A stretch of 64,000 bases of DNA from contig JAIXWP010000138.1 in assembly GCA_027491215.1 (NCBI GenBank), positions 1 to 64,000 of the forward strand. Direction: 5' to 3'. A program made the position numbers and the translations under genes. This DNA is from Flavobacteriales bacterium (lineage in GTDB: Bacteria; Bacteroidota; Bacteroidia; Flavobacteriales_D; Sanyastnellaceae). The notes under the pieces were generated by a model. That model searched no databases. It had not been told where the DNA came from and worked only from the letters and a program-made list of their open reading frames with translations. Below are positions 37,375 to 47,427 of this stretch, piece by piece; position 1 is the stretch's first letter, and every line of letters starts with the position of its first letter.

Positions 37375-40300
37375 TTATGCATTCGCTGTTTTAGCAGCTT
37401 CAGCTCTTGCAGCTTCTTCTTTTTTACCAAAGAATTTTCTCATATCGATAACGATCGGTGTTGCAATGAACAACGTTGAGTAAACCCCTGAGATTACACC
37501 TATAATCATTGCAAAGCAGAAACCTTGGATATCATCACTACCAAAGATGAACATCACGATCAGTGTAAGCAATACTGTCATCGAAGTATTGATTGAACGA
37601 CCAAGTGTACTGTTCAATGCATTATTGATAGTCACCTCGATATTTTCATTCTTGTTGTTTCTCAAGTATTCACGAATACGGTCGAAGATAACCACGGTAT
37701 CATTGATAGAGTAACCGATGATTGTCAAGATCGCACCAATGAAGTTTTGATTCACTTCTAAGCTGAATGGCAAAATACCATTGAATAGTGTGAATGCTGC
37801 AATTACAACAAGCGCATCGTGGAACAACGCAACGGAAGCTCCAATCGCAAAATCCCATTTTCTGAATCGGATGAAGATATAGATACCTACTAACAATAGT
37901 GCTATTAAACCTGCCCATATCGCTTCTTTACGGAAATCGTCGCTCATGGTTGGATCTACCTTGTAAGACGAGTCCATATTAAATTCAGAACCGACTGTAG
38001 TCAAAGCTTCTTTCACTTTAGCAGTCACTAGCTCATCTGCATTCACATCTGTGCTTTCGATAAGGTAGTTAGTAGTCACTTTAAATTCACGACCTGTAGT
38101 ACCTACGCTTTGTACAAGAACCGAAGCTTTGGTACCATTTTCATTTACCAATGTTTTCTCCAATGAACCTCTCAGTTGATCGACGTCTACATTTTGTGCA
38201 AACTCAACTTTGTAAGAAGTACCACCGATGAAGTCAACACCTAGATTGAATCCACGAGCAGTCCAAGAAACGATACCAGCAGCGATAATCACTGTGCTGA
38301 TGATGTAGTAAAGCTTACGCTTTCCAACGAAATCATAATTTACTTTAGTGAACCAGTTCTTAGTGATATTGCTAGAGAAAGAAATTGACTTCTTGCTATC
38401 TAAACGACGGTACAAGATCAAACGAGAAATGATGATCGCTGTAAACAACGTTGTGAAAATACCGATGATCAAAGTAGTTGCGAAGCCTTTAATCGGTCCA
38501 GAACCAACTACAAGAAGAACAATACCTGTGATCAAAGTGGTAGCGTTACCATCGATAATCGCGCTGATTGCTTTCAAGAAACCATCTTTCATCGCAGCGT
38601 TGATGTTCGAGCCTTGTCTCAATTCTTCCTTCACACGTTCGTAGATCAATACGTTAGCATCTACTGCCATACCCATTGTCAATACGATACCGGCGATACC
38701 AGGTAGAGTTAGTGCACCATTCAATGAAACAAGTGCACCAATCAAGAAGAACAAGTTTGCAATCAAAGCAACGTTTGCAGCCCATCCAGCCCATGCATAG
38801 TAGAATACCATGTAGATCAAGATTACCACGAACGCGAAGATGAACGACCAGATACCAGCTTGGATGTTTTTCTCACCTAAAGATGGACCTACTGTCACTT
38901 CATCGATAATTTTTGCAGGAGCAGGAAGTGAACCAGCCTTCAATAGACCAGCCAAATCTTTTGCTTCTTGGATAGACTTATCACGATCTTCAGCAGAACC
39001 GAAAGTGATGATAGAGCTACCATTTGGAATTTCACTATTTACAGAAGGTGCAGAGTAAACCAAGTTGTCCATCACGATTGCGATTGGACGATTACGATCA
39101 GCCGCATTTTTCTTGGTCATCTCTCTCCAAATAGGAGTACCTTTTTCACTATCCATTTTCATTTCCACTGTCACTTCTCCAGACATTGGATCGAAGTCTT
39201 GACGTGCGTCAACGATTGATTTACCATCCAATTCCGCTTTACCTCTCAAAGAAGCATCACGAATAGCATAGAGCGTTGCAATGTTCTTTTCAACCTTAGC
39301 ACCCCATAGAAGTCGGCAATCAGCTGGAATAACAGCCTTAGCTTCGTTCATTCCAAGAAGTCTGTTGATTGAGGCAGTATCAGATGCAGCTGAAATACCA
39401 ACCATTGCAGATCCCATAGGAACACTTGGGTTCAATAATGCAAATAGAGGGTTCTTCTTTCTTGCTTCTGCTTGAGTAAGCAATGAGTCAGGCTTTACAG
39501 TGTTATCTGCAAATGATGAACGAATCGAATCTTGTTGAGCAGTATTGAGTGTAGTATCTTGAAGAGCCACAGCCATCAAAGAATCTTTCTCAACGCGAAG
39601 AGAATCTGTGCTGAAGAACTGCGGTGCTAGTTTTTTACCTAGAGCTTCATTAGCTTGGCTCAATGCGCCGATAACCTCAGTATTAAAATAAGTATCCCAG
39701 AACTCAAGGTTCGCTGTGCTCTTTAGGTTTTTGCGTACACGCTCACGATCATCAACACCAGGAAGTTCCACAAGGATACGACCGCTGAATGATTGCTTTT
39801 GTACGTTTGGCTGCGTTACACCGAATTGGTCGATACGCTTACGAATAATATTCTCAGTGTTGCTAATTGCATCTTCTGCTTCTTTGCGAAGAATCTTGAT
39901 GACATCCGCATCTGAAGTCTTAGCAGGGAACTTCTCTTGGTTTTCAAGATTGTTGAAGATTCTCCAAAGCTCTACTCCGCTGTTTTGATTTTTCCAAGCC
40001 TTTTCGAACAAAGTCAAATAATCATCGCTAGATGATTTCTGAGCTTCACGAGCTTCTTCGATCGCTTTTAGGAAAGCTGGGTTCTGATTGTAGTCGCTGA
40101 TTGCAAGAATCATATCTGGAATAGATACTTCTAGCGTGACAGACATACCTCCGCGTAGGTCGAGACCTAATGCAAGTTGGTTTGATTTTAGGTAGCTGTA
40201 AGAATGTCCTACAAGAGGGTAAGCTTTCGCTTCAGAGCTATCACGCAACATCTTTCTTTCAAGAGCAAGAATAGCTGAGTCAGCTGATGCCCCTTGAAGT

Positions 40301-40440
40301 TCTGTTGAAGCAATTGAGTCAACTGCTAGTTGGTGAATTTTTTTCTCAAAGCTAGATGCTACCAATCCGAAGGATAGTTGGTAAGCTACTGCGAGTGTCA
40401 ATAAGATGACAAAAATCCAGGTAAACGATTTATTCTGCAT
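37375..40440 (-). CDS. secDF: Fused protein translocase subunit SecDF
   Basis: LALGLDLRGGMSVTLEV, AGIVLTMGMAVDANVLIYERVKEEL, then NLGVDFIGGTSYKVEF and IIGYSINDTVVIFDRIRE (SecF). Confidence 0.96.
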   Translation of the reverse strand: MQNKSFTWIFVILLTLAVAYQLSFGLVASSFEKKIHQLAVDSIASTELQGASADSAILALERKMLRDSSEAKAYPLVGHSYSYLKSNQLALGLDLRGGMSVTLEVSIPDMILAISDYNQNPAFLKAIEEAREAQKSSSDDYLTLFEKAWKNQNSGVELWRIFNNLENQEKFPAKTSDADVIKILRKEAEDAISNTENIIRKRIDQFGVTQPNVQKQSFSGRILVELPGVDDRERVRKNLKSTANLEFWDTYFNTEVIGALSQANEALGKKLAPQFFSTDSLRVEKDSLMAVALQDTTLNTAQQDSIRSSFADNTVKPDSLLTQAEARKKNPLFALLNPSVPMGSAMVGISAASDTASINRLLGMNEAKAVIPADCRLLWGAKVEKNIATLYAIRDASLRGKAELDGKSIVDARQDFDPMSGEVTVEMKMDSEKGTPIWREMTKKNAADRNRPIAIVMDNLVYSAPSVNSEIPNGSSIITFGSAEDRDKSIQEAKDLAGLLKAGSLPAPAKIIDEVTVGPSLGEKNIQAGIWSFIFAFVVILIYMVFYYAWAGWAANVALIANLFFLIGALVSLNGALTLPGIAGIVLTMGMAVDANVLIYERVKEELRQGSNINAAMKDGFLKAISAIIDGNATTLITGIVLLVVGSGPIKGFATTLIIGIFTTLFTAIIISRLILYRRLDSKKSISFSSNITKNWFTKVNYDFVGKRKLYYIISTVIIAAGIVSWTARGFNLGVDFIGGTSYKVEFAQNVDVDQLRGSLEKTLVNENGTKASVLVQSVGTTGREFKVTTNYLIESTDVNADELVTAKVKEALTTVGSEFNMDSSYKVDPTMSDDFRKEAIWAGLIALLLVGIYIFIRFRKWDFAIGASVALFHDALVVIAAFTLFNGILPFSLEVNQNFIGAILTIIGYSINDTVVIFDRIREYLRNNKNENIEVTINNALNSTLGRSINTSMTVLLTLIVMFIFGSDDIQGFCFAMIIGVISGVYSTLFIATPIVIDMRKFFGKKEEAARAEAAKTANA

Positions 40441-40632
40441 GGATCAATTAATTTGGAAAGGTTTCCTTTTCAGGGGCGCAAATATAAGAATATCAGGCCT
40501 TTTGTGGAAATCAGTCTTAAAAGCGATTTAGTAAGTTTATTTTCAATTGGTTAATTCAACAAAAAACGCCCTCCCGAGTAATAGGACGGCGCTTTTTTCA
40601 ATGTCTAACCTTTAAAATTCTTTTACAATGAA

Positions 40633-40869
40633 TCAATCAATGTAGCCATTTGCCTTAGCACGCTTAAGTGCCTCAACAAGACCAATTTTATTGATTGTTT
40701 TCATTCCTTTAGGAGTCACTCTCAACTCAACCCAACGGTTTTCAGTCTCGTGCCAAAAGCGCTTGAATTGCAAGTTTGGATAAAACTTACGACGAGTTTT
40801 AATATTTGAGTGAGAAACGTGGTTTCCTGTGATTGTTTTCTTTCCTGTGATTTCGCAAATACGTGCCAT
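40633..40869 (-). CDS. rpmB: 50S ribosomal protein L28
   Basis: MARICEITGKKTITGNHVSHSNIKTRRKFYPNLQ...LRVTPKGMKTINKIGL. Confidence 0.97.
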   Translation of the reverse strand: MARICEITGKKTITGNHVSHSNIKTRRKFYPNLQFKRFWHETENRWVELRVTPKGMKTINKIGLVEALKRAKANGYID

Positions 40870-40929
40870 ATCTTTAAAGTTTTAACCCTTTAAATTGGGG
40901 GTGCAAATAAACAACTAATTTTCCAACAT

Positions 40930-42183
40930 TCAATGGTTTATTACTAAAAATTCTTTTCTTATCAGATTTAATGCGGCATTCGAGGCCATTAAAATGTTCC
41001 TTTCTCTACTTTTTCCGAGTTTTAAGACCATCGAAACCACTTTTTCTGGGCCTGCCACTGCTATCCATATCGTGCCCACTTTGATTCCACTTTCATCATC
41101 GTCTGGCCCCGCAACCCCAGTGCTCGAAATCGCATAGGTTGTATTCAACTTCGCTCTTACTCCTTTGGCCATAGCCTCAGCCATTTCGGCGCTGTAGACG
41201 CCATACTTATCTAAAAGATCTTTAGTAATTCCTAGTTCTCCTTGTTTCACATCAATGTGATATGAAACTACTGCCCCCATAAAATAATTGCTGCTACCGG
41301 GCACGGAAGTCAGTAGATGTGATATCATCCCACCAGTGCAGCTTTCAGCTGCACTCAACGTTGCACTTTGAGATTTCAATAAATCTCCAACTACACTAGC
41401 TAATGAGGCTTTTCCATAACCATAAATATGCTGACCAATCAATTGATGAAGCTCTTTTTCCTTGATAGCAATTCTTTGCTGAAGCACTTCCTCAGAAGCA
41501 CCACCATACGCAGATAAGCGCAACTTTACAGCTCCTGGCGAAGGCAAATAAGCCAACTTGATTTGATCATTTTCTAGACTGGTTTCCCAATCTTTAATCG
41601 TGTCTGCTAAAAAGCTCTCTCCCACTCCTGTAGTCAAAATAGTGCGATGAACAATTGCTGGTCTTTTAAAAAAGCTTTGAATGCGAGGTAAGACTTCTTC
41701 TTCCATCAGCCACTCCATCTCATAAGGGACACCCGGCATAGAAACAAAGACAATTCCATCTCGATCAAACCACATTCCGTTAGCTGTCCCACGCAAATTG
41801 TGAAGCACTGTACATGATGCTGGAACCAAAGCCTGCTGCTCGTTCACCTCCAACATTGGAAGTCCTCGTGAAGTGAAAAATGACGTAACTCTATCTAATG
41901 TCACCTGATCCAATACCAATTCGGTATTGAAGTACTGACACAATGTTTTTTTAGTAATATCATCTTTAGTAGGACCAAGGCCTCCTGTTATCAGAATGAC
42001 TTGACTTCTACTCGATGCCTCATTCAGAATTTGGATAATATCGTCGGCATCATCTGCGATGGAAGTTACACGATGAACTCTAATGCCAATGGCATTGAGC
42101 TGTTCGCCCATCCATGTGGCATTTGTATTGACAGTTTGGCCAATGAGAATTTCATCGCCAATGCTGATAATTTCTGCTTGCAT
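40930..42183 (-). CDS. cinA: CinA family (competence/damage-inducible; nicotinamide-nucleotide amidohydrolase)
   Basis: AEIISIGDEILIGQTVNTNATWMGEQL, ITGGLGPTKDDITK, C-terminal AAESCTGGMISHLLTSVPGSSNYFMGAVVSY...AISSTGVAGPDG-like. Confidence 0.95.
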   Translation of the reverse strand: MQAEIISIGDEILIGQTVNTNATWMGEQLNAIGIRVHRVTSIADDADDIIQILNEASSRSQVILITGGLGPTKDDITKKTLCQYFNTELVLDQVTLDRVTSFFTSRGLPMLEVNEQQALVPASCTVLHNLRGTANGMWFDRDGIVFVSMPGVPYEMEWLMEEEVLPRIQSFFKRPAIVHRTILTTGVGESFLADTIKDWETSLENDQIKLAYLPSPGAVKLRLSAYGGASEEVLQQRIAIKEKELHQLIGQHIYGYGKASLASVVGDLLKSQSATLSAAESCTGGMISHLLTSVPGSSNYFMGAVVSYHIDVKQGELGITKDLLDKYGVYSAEMAEAMAKGVRAKLNTTYAISSTGVAGPDDDESGIKVGTIWIAVAGPEKVVSMVLKLGKSRERNILMASNAALNLIRKEFLVINH

Positions 42184-42189
42184 GCAAGT

Positions 42190-42849
42190 TTATTTAGCCC
42201 AACGAGCAATCACAGTTTCGTTGCCCGCCGTTACATCTCCAATCTTCGAAACAACCTCTGTTCCTAATGGAAAGTATAAATCGACACGACTTCCGAATTT
42301 AATGAATCCAAACTGCTCATTTCTATTCACCTTTTGATCTGGCTTTACGTAGTAAATAATTCTACGAGCCACTGCTCCCGCCACTTGACGAAGTAAGACA
42401 TCTTGCCCTGGCTCTCGCTCAATGACAACAGTAGAACGTTCGTTCTCAGTGCTGCTCTTTGGATGCCAAGCAACCAAGAAAAGGCCGGGGTGGTATTTTA
42501 CATATTTTACAGTTCCTTCACAAGGCACCCAGTTCGCATGAACATTGATAGGCGACATGAAAATGGAAACTTGAATTCTTTTTCCCTGAAAAAATTCAGG
42601 TTCTTCTACTTCTTCAATAACTACTACTTTACCATCACATGGAGCTACTAGTTCATCTGGATGCGCTGTGTTATTTCTCTTTGGTAATCTAAAAAACTGA
42701 GCAACGAGAAAAAACAAGATGAAAGAAACCGCATAGAATGCGTAATGGATCCACTTGATATCTGTTAGAAACGCAAGCGCTACATTCAAAGCCACAAGCG
42801 TAAGAATAGTACCCGTTAGGATTTTAAATCCTTCTTTGTGAATGGTCAT
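42190..42849 (-). CDS. psd: Phosphatidylserine decarboxylase family protein
   Basis: VAPCDGKVVVIEEVEEPEFFQGKRIQVSIFMSPINVHANWVPCEGTVKYVKYHPG...NEQFGFIKFGSRVDLYFP. Confidence 0.92.
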   Translation of the reverse strand: MTIHKEGFKILTGTILTLVALNVALAFLTDIKWIHYAFYAVSFILFFLVAQFFRLPKRNNTAHPDELVAPCDGKVVVIEEVEEPEFFQGKRIQVSIFMSPINVHANWVPCEGTVKYVKYHPGLFLVAWHPKSSTENERSTVVIEREPGQDVLLRQVAGAVARRIIYYVKPDQKVNRNEQFGFIKFGSRVDLYFPLGTEVVSKIGDVTAGNETVIARWAK

Positions 42850-43664
42850 GAGTGGTTAAAAAATTTTAGATAGAAAATGACGACAGGAAGAGCGAGAAAC
42901 AGACCGTCAAAACGATCCAACACACCACCATGTCCAGGTATGATTGTTCCAGAATCTTTGACTCCGTAACTTCTTTTTAAATGTGACTCGAATAGGTCGC
43001 CAAGATTAGCGAACACAGCTATGATCGCTGATACAATCATCCATTGCTCTGTATCAAGGGCCGTGAAATATTTTGACAATACCCATCCACCTGCAACTGC
43101 GAATGCAACGCCACCGAATAAGCCTTCCCAGGTTTTATTGGGTGATACCTTTTCGTACAACTTATTTCTCCCAAGAAGTCTTCCCGTGAAATAAGCCGCA
43201 GTATCATTTCCCCATAAAATAACAAAAAAACCTAGTGGTATTTCCCACTCAAACTCATCATGAATAAAAGCGAGGGTGTTTATCATAGCGAAAGGAACAA
43301 CGACATAGATCAGGCCCATAATGGTCACGGAAACGTGATCTACTGCGCGTTTATCGAGATGCACCAGTTCGCCTATGTAAAGCAGAATAAAAACGGGAGC
43401 TAAAAGCCAAAAAGACCTACTATCGAGTAGGTCCATGGCTTGAAACATTATCATGATATATAATGCGATTCCGAGTGCGTATCCGAAGACAACACGTGGT
43501 TTTTCATTCGAGTCTTTGCTGACCATTTGGTAGAACTCCACCAAGCCGACAATTGCAAAGAAGAAAAACACTGCACCCAGCGCATATGGTCCGAGCAATG
43601 CGGAGCTGATTACCAGTGTGGTAAATATAATTCCTGCTATTGCTCTTATGGTTAAATTACTCAA
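42846..43664 (-). CDS. cdsA: Phosphatidate cytidylyltransferase
   Basis: WGNDTAAYFTGRLLGRNKLYEKVSPNKTWEGLFGGVAFAVAGG...SHLKRSYGVKDSGTIIPGHGGVLDRFDGLF. Confidence 0.95.
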   Translation of the reverse strand: MSNLTIRAIAGIIFTTLVISSALLGPYALGAVFFFFAIVGLVEFYQMVSKDSNEKPRVVFGYALGIALYIMIMFQAMDLLDSRSFWLLAPVFILLYIGELVHLDKRAVDHVSVTIMGLIYVVVPFAMINTLAFIHDEFEWEIPLGFFVILWGNDTAAYFTGRLLGRNKLYEKVSPNKTWEGLFGGVAFAVAGGWVLSKYFTALDTEQWMIVSAIIAVFANLGDLFESHLKRSYGVKDSGTIIPGHGGVLDRFDGLFLALPVVIFYLKFFNHS

Positions 43665-43722
43665 AACGAAAGCTGTTTGGGATGCGAATTTACGACCTCG
43701 TTACGAAAACTTGATCAATAAA

Positions 43723-45666
43723 TTACACTACTGGTTCTGGGTTGGTGTTTCTTTCCCCCCAAGGACGCTCGCCCAAAACTTCTACCAAGTCATCTTTGAA
43801 GATTACTTCGCGCTCCAGAAGTTTCTTTGCAAGACCATCGAGTTTCTCTTTGTTCTTCATCAAAATATCCTTCGCCTTTTCATAAGCAAGTTCAATGATC
43901 TTGCTTACTTCTTCATCGATTACTCGTGCTGTTTCTTCACTGTATGGTTTCGTAAACTGATTTTCACCTCTGCTATCATAATAGCTTCTGTTACCAATCT
44001 TTTTATTTAGACCATAAACACTTACCATCGCATATGCCTGCTTTGTTACTTTTTCAAGATCACTAAGCGCTCCGGTAGAGATTTTTCCAAAAGCAACTTC
44101 TTCTGCTGCTCGGCCTCCAAGGGCTGCCACCATTTCATCGAAAATTTGCTCAGTGGTGGTAATCTGTCTTTCTTCAGGAAGATACCACGCGGCACCGAGA
44201 GATCTACCTCTCGGAACGATAGTTACTTTAACTAGTGGAGAAGCGTGTTCTAACAACCAACTCACAATAGCGTGACCACTTTCATGATAGGCTATAGTTG
44301 CTTTCTCTCCTGGTGTAATGATCTTATTTTTCTTCTCAAGACCACCGATGATTCTATCAACAGCGTCCAAGAAATCTTCTTTACCAACAGTGGAGCGGTT
44401 TTTACGAGCTGCAATCAATGCTGCTTCGTTACAAATATTTGCAATATCAGCTCCGCTAAACCCAGGAGTTTGTTTCGCTAAGAATTCTACATCAACTGAA
44501 TCATCGCGTTTTACATTTTTCAAGTGAACTTGGAAAATTTCCACACGTTCGTTGAGGTCAGGCATATCAACATAGATCTGACGGTCGAAACGTCCAGCTC
44601 TAAGTAATGCGCCATCGAGGATATCCGCACGGTTTGTTGCCGCAAGAATGATGATACCTGAGTTGGTACCAAATCCGTCCATTTCAGTAAGCAATTGGTT
44701 GAGGGTGTTTTCACGCTCATCATTGCTGCCAAAGTTGACACTCTTACTTCTTGCTCTACCGATAGCATCGATTTCATCGATGAAGATGATCGCTGGAGCT
44801 TTTTCTTTTGCTTGACGGAACAAGTCACGAACGCGGCTTGCACCAACACCAACAAACATTTCAACGAAGTCAGATCCACTTAGGGAGAAGAAAGGAACTT
44901 GTGCTTCTCCAGCCACAGCCTTTGCAAGCATCGTTTTACCAGTACCTGGAGGACCTACAAGCAATGCACCTTTTGGAATCTTTGCTCCAAGCTCAGTATA
45001 TTTTTTTGGATGTTTCAAGAAATCTACAATCTCTTGAACTTCTTGTTTCGCTCCTTCAAGACCTGCCACATCATTAAATGTGATCTGTGTGCCCTTACCC
45101 TTTTCGAAAAGTTGAGCCTTTGATTTACCAATATTGAAAATCTGTCCACCTGGACCACCACCCCCGCCTACACGGCGCATGATGAACACCCAAGCAACGA
45201 TCATTATACCAATCGCAATAATCCAATATAGTAGTGATTGAGCAGCTTCATTTGGTGGAAGATACTCGACGCGGAATTTCTTCGCCTCTCCAAGCGCATT
45301 GATTTCCTTTACAAAATCTTCTCCTGGAGGAATGTTGAAATATAAATCGCTGCTCTTGCTGAAGCCTTGGTAGCCTTCTGCAGGAATCTCATTCATTTGA
45401 CGTAAAGTATCTCTACCAGCATCATTCAAAAAAATGACAGCCTTTACACCATCGTATTGTAATTTCTCAATGAAACCGCGATCTGCGATTTGCTTGAACT
45501 TTGAATAATCCGTGGGCTTTCCATCGCTTCCGCTATTGAATAGCAACATTGCAATCAATACGGTAGCTATCAATGCATAGACCCAATAAAAATTCATTCC
45601 CTTCTTAGGTTCTTTTGAACCAGGACCAGGCATGCCTGGCTTTCTCTTCGGTTGCTCTTCACTCAT
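43723..45666 (-). CDS. ftsH: ATP-dependent zinc metalloprotease FtsH
   Basis: [63 protein letters not shown] zinc motif. Confidence 0.97.
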   Translation of the reverse strand: MSEEQPKRKPGMPGPGSKEPKKGMNFYWVYALIATVLIAMLLFNSGSDGKPTDYSKFKQIADRGFIEKLQYDGVKAVIFLNDAGRDTLRQMNEIPAEGYQGFSKSSDLYFNIPPGEDFVKEINALGEAKKFRVEYLPPNEAAQSLLYWIIAIGIMIVAWVFIMRRVGGGGGPGGQIFNIGKSKAQLFEKGKGTQITFNDVAGLEGAKQEVQEIVDFLKHPKKYTELGAKIPKGALLVGPPGTGKTMLAKAVAGEAQVPFFSLSGSDFVEMFVGVGASRVRDLFRQAKEKAPAIIFIDEIDAIGRARSKSVNFGSNDERENTLNQLLTEMDGFGTNSGIIILAATNRADILDGALLRAGRFDRQIYVDMPDLNERVEIFQVHLKNVKRDDSVDVEFLAKQTPGFSGADIANICNEAALIAARKNRSTVGKEDFLDAVDRIIGGLEKKNKIITPGEKATIAYHESGHAIVSWLLEHASPLVKVTIVPRGRSLGAAWYLPEERQITTTEQIFDEMVAALGGRAAEEVAFGKISTGALSDLEKVTKQAYAMVSVYGLNKKIGNRSYYDSRGENQFTKPYSEETARVIDEEVSKIIELAYEKAKDILMKNKEKLDGLAKKLLEREVIFKDDLVEVLGERPWGERNTNPEPVV

Positions 45667-45686
45667 ATTTTTTTCTAAAATCTTTT

Positions 45687-46064
45687 TTATGCGCTTTCTT
45701 CTACACGACTGAACAAGGCATCAGCCCAGAGTTCTTCAATTGCGTAGTAATTTCTTGTAGTTTCATTGAAAATGTGCACTACGATATCAAAATAATCCAT
45801 CAAAATCCATTGGGCATTCTGAACACCTTCGACATGTGCAGGCTTATAACCAAGTTTCTCTTGAGTAGTTCGCTCCACCGAGCGAGAAATTGCTTCCACT
45901 TGAGTGGAGCTGGTACCATGACAAATTACAAAGTAATCTGCCATTGCGTGGTGAACATTTTTAAGATTCATTACGACTATATCTTTGGCCTTGACCTCTA
46001 GCATGCCCTCGATAATTTCGTCCAATAATATCTCTGTGGTTTCTTTAACTATTTTCTTTGCCAT
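45687..46064 (-). CDS. rsfS: Ribosome silencing factor RsfS
   Basis: AKDIVVMNLKNVHHAMADYFVICHGTSSTQVEAISRSVE...GVQNAQWILMDYFDIVVHIFNETTRNYY. ATG 46064 preferred. Confidence 0.92.
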   Translation of the reverse strand: MAKKIVKETTEILLDEIIEGMLEVKAKDIVVMNLKNVHHAMADYFVICHGTSSTQVEAISRSVERTTQEKLGYKPAHVEGVQNAQWILMDYFDIVVHIFNETTRNYYAIEELWADALFSRVEESA

Positions 46065-46151
46065 GAATTTTTTTTCGTGATCAATGCAAAAGTACGCCAC
46101 TTATGCCCGATTTACTAACTTGCCCCCAATTCAAATTGATCACAGGTCTAT

Positions 46152-46892
46152 ATGCATTTTCGCGACCGCGCCATTATTCGCTTGGAAACCGTGGACTCCA
46201 CGAACAACTATGCTGCCAACCTCCTTCGTCTGTCAAGTCCGCCTGACGGCACTGTCATAACGGCACAAGAGCAAACACATGGAAAAGGGCAGCGCGGTTC
46301 TTCTTGGGTAGCTCTCAAAGGAGATAACCTCCTAACTTCCATGATTGTTTACCCGAATTTTTTAAATGCATCAAACAGTTTTGGACTTTCTCAAATTGCT
46401 GCCATTGCTGTCAAAGAAACAATTGAGTCGCTTTGCGAAAAAGACGTTTACATCAAATGGCCGAATGATATTATAGTAAACAATAAAAAAATAGCAGGAA
46501 TTCTAATTGAATATAATTGGGCCGATACAAAAATTCAAAGTGCCATTATCGGCTGTGGAATCAATATTAATCAACGTCAATTTGAATTGATATCTGCACA
46601 ATCACTGAGAATGATTACTGGACGTCACTTGCCCACTGAATCTGTACTCGATGTATTGATCGACCGGTTCGATCGACTTTATAATTCTTTGAAACAAGGC
46701 AAACGTGATGAAATAAGGAAAACTTATCTCCAACATTTATATAAGTTTCAAGAAAAAGCAGCTTATCATTTCCAAAATGAAATCATTCATGCGGTCATTT
46801 CTGATGTCGCTGACAATGGAATGCTAATCCTAATCAAGGAAAATGGCGAAGAAATCAGGGCAGATATCAAAGAGATTAGCCTTATTTTCTAA
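46152..46892 (+). CDS. birA: Biotin--[acetyl-CoA-carboxylase] ligase (no HTH domain)
   Basis: LETVDSTNNYAANLL, TAQEQTHGKGQRGSSWVALKGDNLLTSMIV, YIKWPNDIIVNNKKIAGILIEYN. Confidence 0.93.
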   Translation: MHFRDRAIIRLETVDSTNNYAANLLRLSSPPDGTVITAQEQTHGKGQRGSSWVALKGDNLLTSMIVYPNFLNASNSFGLSQIAAIAVKETIESLCEKDVYIKWPNDIIVNNKKIAGILIEYNWADTKIQSAIIGCGININQRQFELISAQSLRMITGRHLPTESVLDVLIDRFDRLYNSLKQGKRDEIRKTYLQHLYKFQEKAAYHFQNEIIHAVISDVADNGMLILIKENGEEIRADIKEISLIF

Positions 46893-46916
46893 AATAATTC
46901 AAAAAATCTTTCTTTA

Positions 46917-46930
46917 TTATGCATGCATAA
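46917..46930. promoter_or_regulatory. 14-bp perfect palindrome TTATGCATGCATAA upstream of MarR-family gene (candidate operator)
   Basis: Self-complementary over 14 bp, in the birA-marR intergenic space. Confidence 0.5.
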
Positions 46931-46932
46931 CG

Positions 46933-46961
46933 AATTATTTCCTTTATTCGTGGAAATAATT
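46933..46961. promoter_or_regulatory. Perfect 10-bp inverted repeat AATTATTTCC-N9-GGAAATAATT (candidate operator/hairpin) just before MarR start
   Basis: Arms 46933-46942 and 46952-46961, directly read. Confidence 0.5.
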
Positions 46962-46971
46962 GCTGTTGACC

Positions 46972-47427
46972 GTGAAACAAGAAGAAACAATAGACTTCCA
47001 TATTCGTTGGGCATGGGCGAAAATATCAAAAGCATATAATGCTGAAGCAGCTAAGTCTGAAGGCAGCATGGCTATTGGTTATGTGCTTTTAAATATAGAA
47101 AAAGAAGGAACCCCCTCCACGAAGCTAGGACCCAAGATGGGAATGGAACCCACTTCCCTTACTCGACTTTTAAAGTCGATGGAAGAAATGGATCTCATTT
47201 CTCGTCAACCAGACAAGCAGGACAAAAGAGTAGTTAGAGTTCACCTCACCAATAAGGGCAAAGCCATGCGTGAGGTTTCGAAAGATGTAGTGATTCGCTT
47301 CAATGAATTTATTAGAACTAATATTTCTCCAAAAAAATTAGAAGTATTCATTGAGGTCATGCAAGAAATAAATGCTTTACTAGAAAATAATATGGTGTTT
47401 GACACCGCAATAGAAAATAAACAATGA
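46972..47427 (+). CDS. MarR-family winged-helix transcriptional regulator
   Basis: EETIDFHIRWAWAKISKAYN..., STKLGPKMGMEPTSLTRLLKSMEEMDLISRQPDKQDKRVVRVHLTNKGKAM. GTG 46972 preferred; ORF track starts at 46960. Confidence 0.9.
   Translation: MKQEETIDFHIRWAWAKISKAYNAEAAKSEGSMAIGYVLLNIEKEGTPSTKLGPKMGMEPTSLTRLLKSMEEMDLISRQPDKQDKRVVRVHLTNKGKAMREVSKDVVIRFNEFIRTNISPKKLEVFIEVMQEINALLENNMVFDTAIENKQ

Noticed and set aside
40560-40598. Possible terminator downstream of rpmB (AAAAAACGCCCTCCCGAGTAATAGGACGGCGCTTTTTT)
   Set aside because: Stem is imperfect (CGCCCTCC vs GGACGGCG); plausible but not strong enough to list as a feature.
44272-45123. ORFs overlapping ftsH on both strands (e.g. 44520-44879 -, 44808-45077 +)
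   Set aside because: Embedded in the FtsH AAA domain coding sequence in other frames.
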